A stretch of 64,000 nt of DNA from Pseudomonas sp. MF4836. GTDB lineage: Bacteria; Pseudomonadota; Gammaproteobacteria; Pseudomonadales; Pseudomonadaceae. The stretch's first letter is position 1, and the number at the start of each line of letters is the position of its first letter. The DNA is taken from contig NZ_MVOL01000010.1 of the NCBI RefSeq assembly GCF_002018875.1, positions 1-64,000 of the forward strand, written 5' to 3'. Shown one piece after another: positions 25,681 to 36,125 of this stretch. A model generated the notes under the pieces. The model was not told where the DNA came from, searched no databases, and saw only the letters and a program-made list of their open reading frames with translations. The translations under genes were made by a program, and so were the position numbers.

Positions 25681-25772
25681 CGGGTGGGACGGCAGGCGGG
25701 CGAGGTGCTCGCCAAGTCGGAGGCGGGCCGCTTACACTCGGCGGCCACACCGATTTCAAGGACGAGCCTGCC

Positions 25773-26291
25773 ATGTCTCACCGTGACCCGACCATCGTCA
25801 TCGAACGCTTCAGCGAGGCGCACCTCGATGGCATCACCGCCCTCTATAACGACCCGGCCGTGGCGCGCCAGGTGTTGCAGATGCCGTATCAGTCGCGCGA
25901 GGTCTGGCGCAAGCGCCTGGACCCGGACAACGAGCGCCGCGTGGCGCTGGTGGCGCTGCATCAAGGCTCGGTGATCGGCAGTTGCAGCATCGAGCAGTAT
26001 TCGCGGATCCGCCGCGCTCACTGCGGCAGTATCGGCATGGGCGTCGCGGTGCCCTGGCAGGGCAAGGGCATTGGCACCTGTCTGCTGGCGGCGGTATTGG
26101 ATGTGGCCGACAACTGGATGAACCTGCGCCGCGTGGAATTGACGGTGTACGCCGACAACGAAGCCGCCATCGCCCTGTACCACAAATTCGGTTTCGACAG
26201 CGAAGGCCTGCTGCGCGAATACGCCGTGCGGGATGGGCGTTACGTCGACACCCTGAGCATGGCGCGCCTGCGGCCAGCACCCACGGCCTGA
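25773..26291 (+). CDS. GNAT-family N-acetyltransferase
   Basis: This 172-residue protein has the acetyl-CoA-binding motif VPWQGKGIGTCLL (about 93-105) and a C-terminal YHKFGFDSEGLLREYAVRDGRYVD typical of GNATs. ATG 25773 gives a standard-length protein. The open frame extends upstream across non-conserved sequence. The acetyl acceptor is unknown, although the tail resembles the SpeG/RimJ-like group. The next gene is convergent. Confidence 0.87.
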   Translation: MSHRDPTIVIERFSEAHLDGITALYNDPAVARQVLQMPYQSREVWRKRLDPDNERRVALVALHQGSVIGSCSIEQYSRIRRAHCGSIGMGVAVPWQGKGIGTCLLAAVLDVADNWMNLRRVELTVYADNEAAIALYHKFGFDSEGLLREYAVRDGRYVDTLSMARLRPAPTA

Positions 26292-26298
26292 CCCACCG

Positions 26299-26340
26299 TC
26301 AGCGGCTACCCTGTAGCCGCTGCCGAAGGCTGCGCTGGCC
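26299..26340. repeat. REP-like element with hairpin between convergent genes
   Basis: AGCGGCTAC-CCT-GTAGCCGCT (26301-26321) is a perfect 9-bp stem, followed by the repeat unit GCCGAAGGCTGCGCTGGCC. It lies between the GNAT gene and the convergent racemase gene, where it could act as a bidirectional stop or as a target for a REP-associated transposase. Confidence 0.6.
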
Positions 26341-26411
26341 CTCACCAGCGCCGACGCCCTACCTGAAACAACCTCGGCCAAGCGCCAATCCCGCGCCCAA
26401 ACCTGACGGCT

Positions 26412-27107
26412 TCAGGGCTGCTGCAAGGCAAAGGCAACTGCCGCCCGCGCATGCAGCTCGGTGGTGTCGAACAGGGGCAGGGGGCTGTGCTCGGGCTTGA
26501 TCAGCAGGCCGATTTCCGTGCAGCCCAGGATCACCGCCTGGGCGCCGCGGGCCATCAATGAGGCGATGACCTGCTGATACACCCGGCGCGATTCGGCGCT
26601 GATGATGCCCACGCACAACTCCTCGTAGATGATCCGGTGCAGCGCCTGGCGCTCCTCGGCGTCCGGCACCAGCACTTCCAGGCCCTGGGCGCCGAGGCGC
26701 TCCTTGAGGAAGGGTTGCTCCATGCTGAAGGCCGTGCCCAGCAGCCCGACCTTGAGTGTGCCGGCTTCCTGTGCGGCCTGGGCCACGGGGTCGGCGATAT
26801 GCAGAAAGGGCACCTCGACCGCGTTCTGAATCTGCTCGGCGACCCGGTGCATGGTGTTGGTGCAGAGCACGATGCACTCGGCGCCGCCAGCTTGCAGGCG
26901 CTGCGCCGCGTCCACCAGAATCAGCGCCGCATCTTCCCAGCGCCCGGCATGTTGCGCCTGCTCGACAGGCCCGAAGTCGACGCTGTACATCAGCAGTTTT
27001 GCCGAGCGCAAGGGCCCGAGCTGCTCGCGCACCTGCTGGTTGATAAGCCGGTAATACTCGGCGCTGGACTCCCAGCTCATGCCGCCGATAAGGCCGATGG
27101 TTCGCAT
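26412..27107 (-). CDS. Aspartate/glutamate racemase-family protein
   Basis: This 231-residue cytoplasmic protein begins GLIGGMSWESSAEYYR and carries the two catalytic cysteines of the family, in LCTNTMH (Cys82) and GCTEIGLL (Cys196). This is the cofactor-independent aspartate racemase type (YgeA-like), which interconverts L- and D-amino acids. It is divergent from an AraC regulator with only 80 bases between, which suggests regulation by it. Confidence 0.88.
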   Translation of the reverse strand: MRTIGLIGGMSWESSAEYYRLINQQVREQLGPLRSAKLLMYSVDFGPVEQAQHAGRWEDAALILVDAAQRLQAGGAECIVLCTNTMHRVAEQIQNAVEVPFLHIADPVAQAAQEAGTLKVGLLGTAFSMEQPFLKERLGAQGLEVLVPDAEERQALHRIIYEELCVGIISAESRRVYQQVIASLMARGAQAVILGCTEIGLLIKPEHSPLPLFDTTELHARAAVAFALQQP

Positions 27108-27187
27108 GCAAAGTGCCTGTTGATGACTACCTGAGATGCTCTAAAGTGTGTGCCGACACGCCCCGTCGTTCTATCAGGAAATTTCAC

Positions 27188-27964
27188 ATGCTGAGCCAGC
27201 CGTTCCTCGATGACCGACTGTGCCTGCAACTGCTGCCGCGCTCGGCCTACAGCGCGCGCGACCCGGCGCAGCGGTCAACCCTGGGCGTGACCCTGGAGCG
27301 CCAGCAGGGCGTGCATGCCATCGACAGCGACCACCGCCAGGACTTCGACACCTGGCCCGGCACCCTGGCGCTGACCCCGGCCGGGATCGAGGTTTTTTCC
27401 GAGTCGGACACCGGCGGCGAATACCTGCTGTTGCGCTGGCGCGATGAGGCCCTGCAAAGCGTATTGCCCCTGACCTCGGGCCGCGTGCAGCGCCAGGGTC
27501 ACGGCCGCGCCCTGGCATTGGCGCAGCAGGCACGACGCCTGCTGCTGGAGCCGACCCCGGATGTGCTGGCCCTGGAGCATTGCGCGCTGCAATTGCTGGC
27601 CTTGCAGGCGGTGACCGAACCGGGGTGCTCGCGTCCGCGTCCAGCGCAGTTCGCCCGGGTGCTGGAGCAGATGGCTGAGCAATACGGGCAGCCGTTGTCC
27701 CTGGCACAACTGGCCGCTAGCTGCGGCCAGCATGAGCTGCGCTTTCTGCGGGACTTCACCCGTGCCGTCGGCATGACACCCCACGCCTGGCTTATCGAGA
27801 CCCGGGTCCAGGCCGCGCGCCGCGCAATCGACAGCAGCGACTTGGCGCTGGCGAGCATCGCCCTGGACGCCGGTTTTGCTCACCAGTCGCATATGGGCAG
27901 TGCGTTCCGCAAAGTCCTGGGGCTGACCCCCAGCCAGTACCGGGCGCGCCAACGGGCACTTTAG
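27188..27964 (+). CDS. AraC-family transcriptional regulator
   Basis: This 258-residue protein has an N-terminal cupin-like sensing domain and a C-terminal double helix-turn-helix (about 165-255, LSLAQLAASCGQHELRFLRDFTRAVGMTPHAWL and LASIALDAGFAHQSHMGSAFRKVLGLTPSQYR). ATG 27188 was chosen over an earlier in-frame start because it leaves a normal-sized domain and a promoter gap. It is divergent from the racemase gene. The inducer is unknown. Confidence 0.88.
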   Translation: MLSQPFLDDRLCLQLLPRSAYSARDPAQRSTLGVTLERQQGVHAIDSDHRQDFDTWPGTLALTPAGIEVFSESDTGGEYLLLRWRDEALQSVLPLTSGRVQRQGHGRALALAQQARRLLLEPTPDVLALEHCALQLLALQAVTEPGCSRPRPAQFARVLEQMAEQYGQPLSLAQLAASCGQHELRFLRDFTRAVGMTPHAWLIETRVQAARRAIDSSDLALASIALDAGFAHQSHMGSAFRKVLGLTPSQYRARQRAL

Positions 27965-28033
27965 TCATACGGCCGTGGCTGGCATCTGCCATGATCCAGA
28001 CCCGCAACACCGGTTTACTCAAGGATCAAGACA

Positions 28034-28525
28034 ATGGACGACGTACAGCAACTGGGCGAGATGCTCAAGCAATTCGCCCAGAGCGAAGCGCACAAGAAAC
28101 AGCTGTTCGAAAGCCAGTCGGCGGTCTGGGCCACCCGTATCGGCGAGCTGTTCGACCAGATCGAGCAATGGCTGGACCCGGTCAAGAGTCCCAACCTGCT
28201 GGAAGTCGCGCGCGAACCCTATGTCGCGTTCGGCCCCAGCGTGGCGGTGGAAACCTCGACCTTCAAGACCGAGAAACTGACCATCGTGATCGCCGGCAAG
28301 CCGGTGGAATTCGTGCCGGATGTGATGGGCGCCGGTGGTCTGATTTCACTGGCGGTGATGGGCCTGACCGCGGCGCGTTATGGCAGCGTGTCCCTGGTGG
28401 GGCTGGCGTCTGGCACGTGGCAATGGCGCAAGACCAACGGCCTGAAAGACCCGGATACCTTTGCCTTCGACGGCAACTTTCTCGCCGCGCAACTGCAAAG
28501 CCTGATCCCCCGCGAACGCGGTTGA
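28034..28525 (+). CDS. Hypothetical protein
   Basis: This 163-residue soluble protein has a helical start (QLGEMLKQFAQSEAHKKQLFESQSAVWATRIGELFDQIEQWLDPV) followed by a beta-rich middle (VAFGPSVAVETSTFKTEKLTIVIAGKPVEFVPDVMGAGG). The pattern suggests a small regulatory or binding domain, but I recognise no family. It is convergent with the lipoprotein gene at 28546. Confidence 0.7.
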   Translation: MDDVQQLGEMLKQFAQSEAHKKQLFESQSAVWATRIGELFDQIEQWLDPVKSPNLLEVAREPYVAFGPSVAVETSTFKTEKLTIVIAGKPVEFVPDVMGAGGLISLAVMGLTAARYGSVSLVGLASGTWQWRKTNGLKDPDTFAFDGNFLAAQLQSLIPRERG

Positions 28526-28545
28526 TCCCGCCGTCGGCGCCGTGC

Positions 28546-28971
28546 CTACGGCGCCACGACCTGCAACTGATAGCTGCGCTCGGCGCTTTGCCCGGCGCAT
28601 TGGGTGCCGTAGCTGGCGGTGTAGATCAGCACCGGATAGACCCCTGGGGTGTGCGCGGTGCCCGACAGCTCTGCGAAGTCGCTATTGGCCAGCTGCCGCA
28701 GCTCGATGCCCTCGGGCAAGCGTGTGGCCGGGTCCAGGTAGAACCCGCTCAGGGGCGTATGGGACCCCGGCACCGTCAACCTGACCTGATAGGGCTGGCC
28801 GACGATGGCGGCGGGCAGTTGTCCGGGTTCGATCTGCAACGCCGTGCGGCCCATGCAGCCGAGCATGAACAGCGACTCGCAGCCCCCCAGCGTCAGGCTC
28901 AGGCCGAGCAGCGCCAGGGTTTTCAGGGTGTGCCGGCCGGCCTTGCCGGGTGTGTCGTGGTCAGTGTGCAT
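28546..28971 (-). CDS. Small putative lipoprotein
   Basis: About 141 residues from ATG 28971. An N-terminal hydrophobic segment ends in the lipobox LTLGGC, followed by a short cysteine pair (GCMGRT) and an Ig-like region (QPYQVRLTVPGSHTPLSGFYLDPATRLPEGIEL). Such folds occur in putative-Ig surface lipoproteins. It probably sits in the outer membrane. Its function is unknown. Confidence 0.72.
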   Translation of the reverse strand: MHTDHDTPGKAGRHTLKTLALLGLSLTLGGCESLFMLGCMGRTALQIEPGQLPAAIVGQPYQVRLTVPGSHTPLSGFYLDPATRLPEGIELRQLANSDFAELSGTAHTPGVYPVLIYTASYGTQCAGQSAERSYQLQVVAP

Positions 28972-29041
28972 GGCAGACGTCCTTGTGAAACCAGGCGTGC
29001 AGCTTAAACCAAAGGGCCGGTGCCGGACCGTGGTCCAGGCC

Positions 29042-29260
29042 TCAAATATCGATATTGCCCCAACCCGGCCTGGCTTCTTCGGGGGCCACGGCCTTGACTT
29101 TCTTGCCGGTGGCCAGCTCGACCCGGCGCGCCACTTCCGGGTCGTCGGCAAAGGGAATCAGGCTGGCATCGTCCAGGCTTTGGCTGTTGTGGTGGCGCAG
29201 GCAGTACTCGATGCACAGGTACAGGCCGGCCACGCCCAGCAGGTTGAAGAGGATTTCCAT
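29042..29260 (-). CDS. Small membrane-anchored protein downstream of orphan ccoN
   Basis: This 72-residue protein has one N-terminal membrane helix (ILFNLLGVAGLYLCIEYCL) and a soluble tail ending GWGNIDI. It follows ccoN by about 54 bases on the same strand, across a stable hairpin. P. aeruginosa has a small hypothetical gene next to ccoN4, as I recall. A role in assembling or stabilising the alternative oxidase subunit is plausible but unproved. Confidence 0.72.
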   Translation of the reverse strand: MEILFNLLGVAGLYLCIEYCLRHHNSQSLDDASLIPFADDPEVARRVELATGKKVKAVAPEEARPGWGNIDI

Positions 29261-29282
29261 GGGTGAATACTCCCGGGCAAGG

Positions 29283-29308
29283 CGGGCGCCCCCGCTAGAG
29301 GGCGCCCG
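29283..29308. other. GC-rich hairpin between ccoN and its small downstream gene
   Basis: CGGGCGCCC (29283-29291) and GGGCGCCCG (29300-29308) form a perfect 9-bp stem with an 8-base loop. There is no T-tract, so it more likely affects mRNA processing or expression of the downstream small gene than termination. Confidence 0.5.
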
Positions 29309-29314
29309 GGGTGG

Positions 29315-30742
<1,428 letters not shown>

Positions 30743-31004
30743 GGTCAATTCTTCCACGGTTGCAAAGTCTTGCCAGGCCACCCGGTCTGGCATGCCGCAA
30801 ACTGTAGAAAGCATGGACGAAACAAAACAGGCTCAGAAAAACTGCATTAATACGGATCAGATTTTTCGCCTGCCTGCGGCCATCGGCCGCGCCCTGATAT
30901 GGTTTTTTAGTATTTACCTGAATCTGTAACGCGCTGAGCTGTTGCGCCATAGTCTTCATCACACAAGAACCCTGTCCGCCCCCTCCAGCGTGCGACCCCC
31001 AACC

Positions 31005-31131
31005 CTGTAGCCGCTGCCGTGGCACGAGGCTGCGCTGGCCCGTTGCTGGGCCAGGATCGCTCTGGCACTCCCCGATTGTCCGGGCAGGCCAGCGTCCGAG
31101 CGCGGCCCGAGCCTGCGGGAGTGGCTACAGG
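31005..31131. repeat. REP pair, about 127 bp, CTGTAGCC family
   Basis: It begins CTGTAGCCGCTGCC and ends GCCTGCGGGAGTGGCTACAGG, with GGCTGCGCTGGCCCG and GGCCAGCGTCCGAGCGCGGCC inside as inverted partners. It lies in the 434-base gap between ccoN and the divergent reductase gene. The rest of that gap is AT-richer promoter-like sequence with no clear Anr box. Confidence 0.75.
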
Positions 31132-31176
31132 TTGGAGGGGCGGGAGGGAGCGGCGCAGTACTGATGAGGCAATGAC

Positions 31177-32850
31177 ATGTATCTGTATGACGATTACGAC
31201 CGGGCCCTGGTCTTTGAGCGGGTGGCGCAGTTTCGCGATCAGGTCGAGCGATTCCTGGCCGGTGAGCTGAGCGAGGAAGAGTTCCTGCCGCTGCGCCTGC
31301 AGAACGGCCTGTACATGCAAAAGCATGCCTACATGCTGCGGGTGGCGATTCCCTACGGCACCCTCAGTGCGCGGCAGATGCGCACCCTGGCCAGCATCGC
31401 CCGGGACTACGACCGCGGCTACGGCCACATCACTACCCGGCAGAACATGCAGTTCAACTGGATCGAGCTGGCCGAGGTGCCGGACATCCTCGAACGCCTG
31501 GCCGAGGTCGAGATGCATGCGATCCAGACCTCCGGCAACTGTGTGCGCAACATCACCACCGAAGCCTTTGCCGGGGTGGCCGCCGACGAGATCCTCGACC
31601 CTCGGCCGCTGGCGGAAATCCTGCGCCAGTGGTCGACCATCAACCCGGAATTCTTGTACCTGCCGCGCAAGTTCAAGATTGCCATCTGCTCGGCCAGGGA
31701 GGATCGGGCGGCGATCATGATGCACGACATCGGCCTGTACCTGTACCGCACCCGGTCCGGGGAAATGCTGCTGCGGGTGATCGTCGGCGGCGGCCTGGGG
31801 CGCACGCCGATCCTTGGCTTGCAGATTCGCGAAGGCTTGCCCTGGCAGCACCTGCTGTCCTACGTCGAGGCCGTGCTGCGGGTCTACAACCGTCACGGGC
31901 GGCGCGACAACAAGTACAAGGCGCGGATCAAGATCCTGGTCAAGGCCCTGGGGATCGAAGCCTTCGCCAAGGAAGTGGAGGAGGAATGGCAGCACCTCAA
32001 GGACGGCCCGGCGCAATTGACCGAAGCCGAGTACCAGCGGGTCGCCAGCGCCTTTGTCGCCCCCGATTACCCGCCGCGCAGCGAGATCGACCTCGACCAC
32101 GGCGTGCGCCTGGCCGAGAACCCGGGGTTTGCCCGCTGGGTTGCGCGCAACGTGCAGCCGCACAAAGTGCCGGGCTACACCTGCGTGGTGCTCTCGACCA
32201 AACCAGGCATGGCGTCGCCGCCGGGGGATGTCCGCGCCGAGCAGATGAGTGCGGTGGCCGACTGGTCCGAACAGTTCGGCTTTGGTGAGATCCGCATGGC
32301 CCACGAGCAGAACATCGTCCTGCCGGACGTGCCCAAGTCGCTGTTGTTCGACCTCTGGCAGCAAGCCTGCGAGCAGGGCCTGGGCTGCGCCAACGTTGGC
32401 CTGCTGACCGACATCATTGCCTGCCCCGGCGGTGATTTCTGCGCCCTGGCCAATGCCAAGTCGATCCCCATTGCCCAGGGTATCCAGCAGCGTTTCGAAG
32501 ACCTGGATTACCTGCACGACCTGGGGGATATCAGCCTCAATATCTCCGGCTGCATCAATGCCTGCGGCCACCACCACATCGGCAACATCGGCATTCTCGG
32601 GGTCGATAAAAACGGCAGCGAGTGGTACCAGGTCACCCTCGGCGGCGCCCAGGGCCGCGACAGCACCCTGGGCAAGGTGATCGGTCCGTCGTTCAGCGCC
32701 GCCGAAATCCCCCAGGTGATCGAGTGGATCATCGCTACCTTCGTGCGCTACCGCGAAAGCGAAGAGCTGTTTATCGACACCCTCAACCGCATCGGCCTGG
32801 AACCGTTCAAGGAGCGGGTCTACCCCAAGGCCCAGGAGGCACTGGCATGA
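31177..32850 (+). CDS. Sulfite/nitrite reductase haemoprotein (CysI/NirA-like)
   Basis: This 557-residue sirohaem [4Fe-4S] enzyme reduces sulfite or nitrite by six electrons in the cytoplasm. The two Cys motifs that bind the cluster and sirohaem are CPGGDFC (C416, C422) and CINAC (C459, C463), with NMQFNW and KFKIAICSA also typical of the family. It is coupled by ATGA overlap to a DUF934 gene, the usual partner in Pseudomonas assimilatory sulfite reductase loci. Substrate choice between sulfite and nitrite cannot be made by eye. Confidence 0.88.
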   Translation: MYLYDDYDRALVFERVAQFRDQVERFLAGELSEEEFLPLRLQNGLYMQKHAYMLRVAIPYGTLSARQMRTLASIARDYDRGYGHITTRQNMQFNWIELAEVPDILERLAEVEMHAIQTSGNCVRNITTEAFAGVAADEILDPRPLAEILRQWSTINPEFLYLPRKFKIAICSAREDRAAIMMHDIGLYLYRTRSGEMLLRVIVGGGLGRTPILGLQIREGLPWQHLLSYVEAVLRVYNRHGRRDNKYKARIKILVKALGIEAFAKEVEEEWQHLKDGPAQLTEAEYQRVASAFVAPDYPPRSEIDLDHGVRLAENPGFARWVARNVQPHKVPGYTCVVLSTKPGMASPPGDVRAEQMSAVADWSEQFGFGEIRMAHEQNIVLPDVPKSLLFDLWQQACEQGLGCANVGLLTDIIACPGGDFCALANAKSIPIAQGIQQRFEDLDYLHDLGDISLNISGCINACGHHHIGNIGILGVDKNGSEWYQVTLGGAQGRDSTLGKVIGPSFSAAEIPQVIEWIIATFVRYRESEELFIDTLNRIGLEPFKERVYPKAQEALA

Positions 32851-33341
32851 ATAACCTGTTGCAACTGCAGGAAGGCGAAGCGCGGCTGGTGGAGGACGAT
32901 GCCTGGACCCTGGTCCGCGAGGTCGACGGCCCGTTGCCCGACGGGCCCCTGGTCTTGCCCCTGGCGCGCTGGCTGATCCGGCGCATCGAGCACCACCCGG
33001 CGCGGGACGCGGTGTGGTTGGGCCCGGACGACGAGGTGGAAAGCCTCAAACCCTGGCTCAAGCTGCTGCCGATGATTGCCCTGGACTTCCCGAGCTTTCG
33101 CGACGGCCGTGCCTACAGCCAGGCCTATCTGCTGCGCACCCGCCTGGGCTGGCTCGGCGAGTTGCGCGCCATCGGCGATGTGCTGCGCGATCAGCTCAGC
33201 CATATGCGCCAGTGCGGCTTCGACAGCTTTGCCGTGCGCGAAGACAAATCCGCCACCGATGCCCTCAAGGGCCTGGTCGGCATGAGCGTGCAATATGGGC
33301 GCTCGGTGATCGAGCCACGGCCGCTGTTTCGCCGGCGTTAG
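32847..33341 (+). CDS. DUF934-family protein
   Basis: This 164-residue protein contains the DUF934 core (ALDFPSFRDGRAYSQAYLLRTRLGWLGELRAIGDVLRDQL...CGFDSF). The start ATG overlaps the reductase stop. DUF934 proteins regularly follow CysI-type genes and are thought to act as accessory or electron-supply factors. The exact role is unknown. Confidence 0.88.
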   Translation: MNNLLQLQEGEARLVEDDAWTLVREVDGPLPDGPLVLPLARWLIRRIEHHPARDAVWLGPDDEVESLKPWLKLLPMIALDFPSFRDGRAYSQAYLLRTRLGWLGELRAIGDVLRDQLSHMRQCGFDSFAVREDKSATDALKGLVGMSVQYGRSVIEPRPLFRRR

Positions 33342-33386
33342 CCCCCTGGTCGAACCTGCTGTTCACTTAAGAACGAACACCGTACC

Positions 33387-33414
33387 TGTGGCGAGGGAGC
33401 TTGCTCCCGCTGGG
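33387..33414. repeat. REP singlet identical to the 155-181 unit
   Basis: TGTGGCGAGGGAGCTTGCTC followed by CCGCTGGG repeats the core of the REPIN at 86-181. An adjacent GCCGCGAAGCGGCCCC hairpin follows. A decayed partner (GCCAGCTCCCTCACCCCAG) is visible at about 33477-33496. The 33342-33548 gap contains no gene. Confidence 0.75.
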
Positions 33415-33548
33415 CCGCGAAGCGGCCCCAAAAAACGCGACTACTGCACACCGTCACGTCGGCCGCTCTAGCAGGTGCCAGCTCCCTCACCCCAGCTTGC
33501 TGTTCGCCAGCTTTCTCACTTAAGCGAACAGCATCAGGGCCTGGCGGG

Positions 33549-35912
33549 CTATTTCAACGCCGGGTCCCCGGGGTTGAGTTTTTTCCAGCTTTGCAGCAGC
33601 ACCTGGGCCTTGGGCTCCTGGCCGTTGTCCAGGTAGTACTGGATCAGCGTCAGGCGCGCATTGCGCTGGGTGGGCTGGCGCTGGAGCAGGCTTTCCAGCT
33701 GGGCGCAGGCCTGTTCCAGTTGCCCGCTGTCGTGCAGGGCCACGGCCAGCACATAGCTGTATTGGCCGTTCTGCGGCTCCAGGCGTGCCGCCTTGGCCAG
33801 GGCCGGCATTGCTTTGGCGGTGTCGCCCGAGCGAATCGACAACAGGCCCTGGGTGTGTTGCAGCAGCGCCGAGTCCGGGTGCTGCTGCAGGCTTTTTTGC
33901 AGCAGTTCCCGGGCTTCCTGGCTGCGGCCATTGGCTTCGAGCCACTGCACCAGGGTCACCAGCGCCGGGAAGAAGTCCGCATCGCGCAGCAGGGCCGCAC
34001 GCAGGCTGGGTTCGACCTCAGCGTTGCGGCCGCTGGCCTGGTACAGCATGGCCAGGTTGAGGTTGGCTTCGGCGCGTTCGGCGAGGCTCAGTTGCACCGC
34101 CTGGTATTCGCCGATGGCTTGCTCCCAGGCAGCCTGGAAACTGCCCAGGCCAGCGCGGGCGGCAGCCAGCAGGTCGCGGGCGGCGGCGATGCGCACGGCG
34201 CGCACCGGGTCGCTCAGCAGGGGGCCATAGAGTGCGGTGCGCTCGGGCGGCGGGAGCAGGGCGCTGACTGCGCGAATCGCGCTTTCACGCACCTGGGGCG
34301 CCGGGTGCTTGAGGTCCTTGCTGGCGAGGTTCAACCCTTGCTCACTGGGGTAGGCCGGCAGCTCGCCAAGCAGGGTGGCGCGCTGGATCGGCGGCAAGTT
34401 GCTGCGTTGCAACTGTTCATACAAGGCTTGCGCGGCCCCGGGCTGGCCATTGCGGATCAGCCACAGGCTTTCGTCATAGCGCGGCGCCTGGGGCGTCGCC
34501 TGGGCATTCCACAGTTTGAATTGCTGGCTGATGGTGTCGCCGGCCCGGCCCTGGTGGCAGATGAGGCAGGCGTCCGGGGTGCCGAGTCTTTGCGCACGCT
34601 CGGGGTTGGGAATACTGAAGCTGTGGTCGTGGCGCAAGTCATTGCCCATGTACAGCTTGCCGGGCATGTGGCAGTCCACGCATTGCGAACCGGGCTGGCC
34701 CATGGCGTGTTTGTGGTGCTCGCTGGAGTCATAGTTCTTGGCCTGCAGGCCCTTGCCGTCGACCCCCGCGACCGGGCTTTGGCCGGCGCTGTTGTGGCAT
34801 TGCAGGCACACCCCGTTGCCCGGGGCCTTGAGCGCGGTGCTGTGGGGGTTGTGGCAATTGCTGCAGCGCACGCCCTTGTCGAACATTTTGCTTTGGGCGA
34901 AGGAGCCGTGTTCGAACACCTCGTCCTTGATCTTGCCGTCCAGGGCATAGAGTTCCCGGGTCAGGGTGCTGGGCAGGTAGTCGTCCATCAGGCGCTTGCC
35001 GACGGTATAGCCATCGCCCAGGGGGGCGCGCCGGGCGTGGCAGCGGGCGCAGGTTTCCAGCTCGGTGGTGGCGTCCTTGTCCTTGAGGTCGACGGCGAAA
35101 CCCTTATGGATCAGGTCGTCTTTTTTCACGCTCCAGGCCAGGTGATTGGAGGCCGGGCCATGGCAGGCCTGGCAGCCGACCCCCAGGCTGTTCCACTGGC
35201 TGGCGAAGGTGTTTTTCTGGCTGTCGAAATTGCGCTTGTAGCCGGTGGTGTGGCACTCGACGCACATGAAGTTGGCGTTCTGGCTCGGCTTGCTCCAGTG
35301 CAGCGGGTTCTTGAAGGTCACGCCCTGGCCGGGGTAGAGGTGGAACCAGCGGTTTTTTTCGGTATCCCAGGCCACGCCCAGGGCTTGCAGGCGACCTTCG
35401 CCGACGTCGATCAGGTATTGCTGCAAGGGCGCGATACCAAAGGTGTAGGCCACCTTGAAGTCGGCCGCCTGGCCATCGGCCCCAGGGGTGTTGACCCAGA
35501 ACTCCCGGTCCTGGCGAAAGAACCGCGTGCTTTCGCCTTCGCCACGAAAGCGGCGGTCGTTGAAGTCGCCGAGCACGGTCTCGGGTTCGGCCACCTGCAT
35601 TGCCAGTTGGTGATGGGAGCCCTGCCAGTCCTTGGCCTGCTCGCTGTGGCAGCCCTGGCATTGCTGTTCATCGACCATGCGTGCCGGCGCCAGGGCCGTG
35701 TTCGCGGCCTTGATCGGCGCGGCGGCAGCCGGGGCGACGGGGGCTTGAACCTGGGACGGCAGCGGCAGCGACGGACTGCTGTGCATGAACCACCACAGGC
35801 CGATCAGGACCAGCAGCAACAGGGCGGCGCTGGGGGGGAACAGGTAACGCTTGATCAGGGAAGGGGGGGCATCAGGTCGGGCAGCAGTGGCGTTATTTTT
35901 AGGCGTGGGCAT
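33549..35912 (-). CDS. Octaheme c-type cytochrome with C-terminal TPR region
   Basis: This 787-residue protein has an N-terminal membrane anchor (about 25-43), so it faces the periplasm. Eight CxxCH haem sites start at residues 85, 217, 247, 288, 350, 369, 411 and 449. The spacing recalls cytochrome c554/multihaem reductase folds. Residues about 475-570 look like HEAT-type repeats (VRESAIRAVSALL) and about 590-787 like TPRs (LALAKAARLEPQNGQYSYVLAVALHDSGQLEQA). No partner reductase or quinol oxidase gene adjoins it. Its electron donor and acceptor are unknown. Confidence 0.87.
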   Translation of the reverse strand: MPTPKNNATAARPDAPPSLIKRYLFPPSAALLLLVLIGLWWFMHSSPSLPLPSQVQAPVAPAAAAPIKAANTALAPARMVDEQQCQGCHSEQAKDWQGSHHQLAMQVAEPETVLGDFNDRRFRGEGESTRFFRQDREFWVNTPGADGQAADFKVAYTFGIAPLQQYLIDVGEGRLQALGVAWDTEKNRWFHLYPGQGVTFKNPLHWSKPSQNANFMCVECHTTGYKRNFDSQKNTFASQWNSLGVGCQACHGPASNHLAWSVKKDDLIHKGFAVDLKDKDATTELETCARCHARRAPLGDGYTVGKRLMDDYLPSTLTRELYALDGKIKDEVFEHGSFAQSKMFDKGVRCSNCHNPHSTALKAPGNGVCLQCHNSAGQSPVAGVDGKGLQAKNYDSSEHHKHAMGQPGSQCVDCHMPGKLYMGNDLRHDHSFSIPNPERAQRLGTPDACLICHQGRAGDTISQQFKLWNAQATPQAPRYDESLWLIRNGQPGAAQALYEQLQRSNLPPIQRATLLGELPAYPSEQGLNLASKDLKHPAPQVRESAIRAVSALLPPPERTALYGPLLSDPVRAVRIAAARDLLAAARAGLGSFQAAWEQAIGEYQAVQLSLAERAEANLNLAMLYQASGRNAEVEPSLRAALLRDADFFPALVTLVQWLEANGRSQEARELLQKSLQQHPDSALLQHTQGLLSIRSGDTAKAMPALAKAARLEPQNGQYSYVLAVALHDSGQLEQACAQLESLLQRQPTQRNARLTLIQYYLDNGQEPKAQVLLQSWKKLNPGDPALK

Positions 35913-36125
35913 TCAGACTTCCGTATCCAGAGGCATTGACCTGCCAGGGTGCGCATTCATGCTGGATGCAGCTTTGACGCGGCTCGGGTGTCTGTCAAAT
36001 GGGCAGTGTGAATTGGCTGGCAACTGCGGATAAAAAAAGCCGCCAGGGCCGGCAAAGCGCCGCGCATTGGCTATACCTGTAATTCCCTTAGCCAGCATCG
36101 TTTGGCCACTGACAGGAGTTACAGC

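Noticed and set aside
30743..31176. An Anr/FNR box between ccoN and the reductase gene
   Set aside because: No TTGAT-N4-ATCAA-like site is visible. Only loose partial matches exist in AT-rich stretches.
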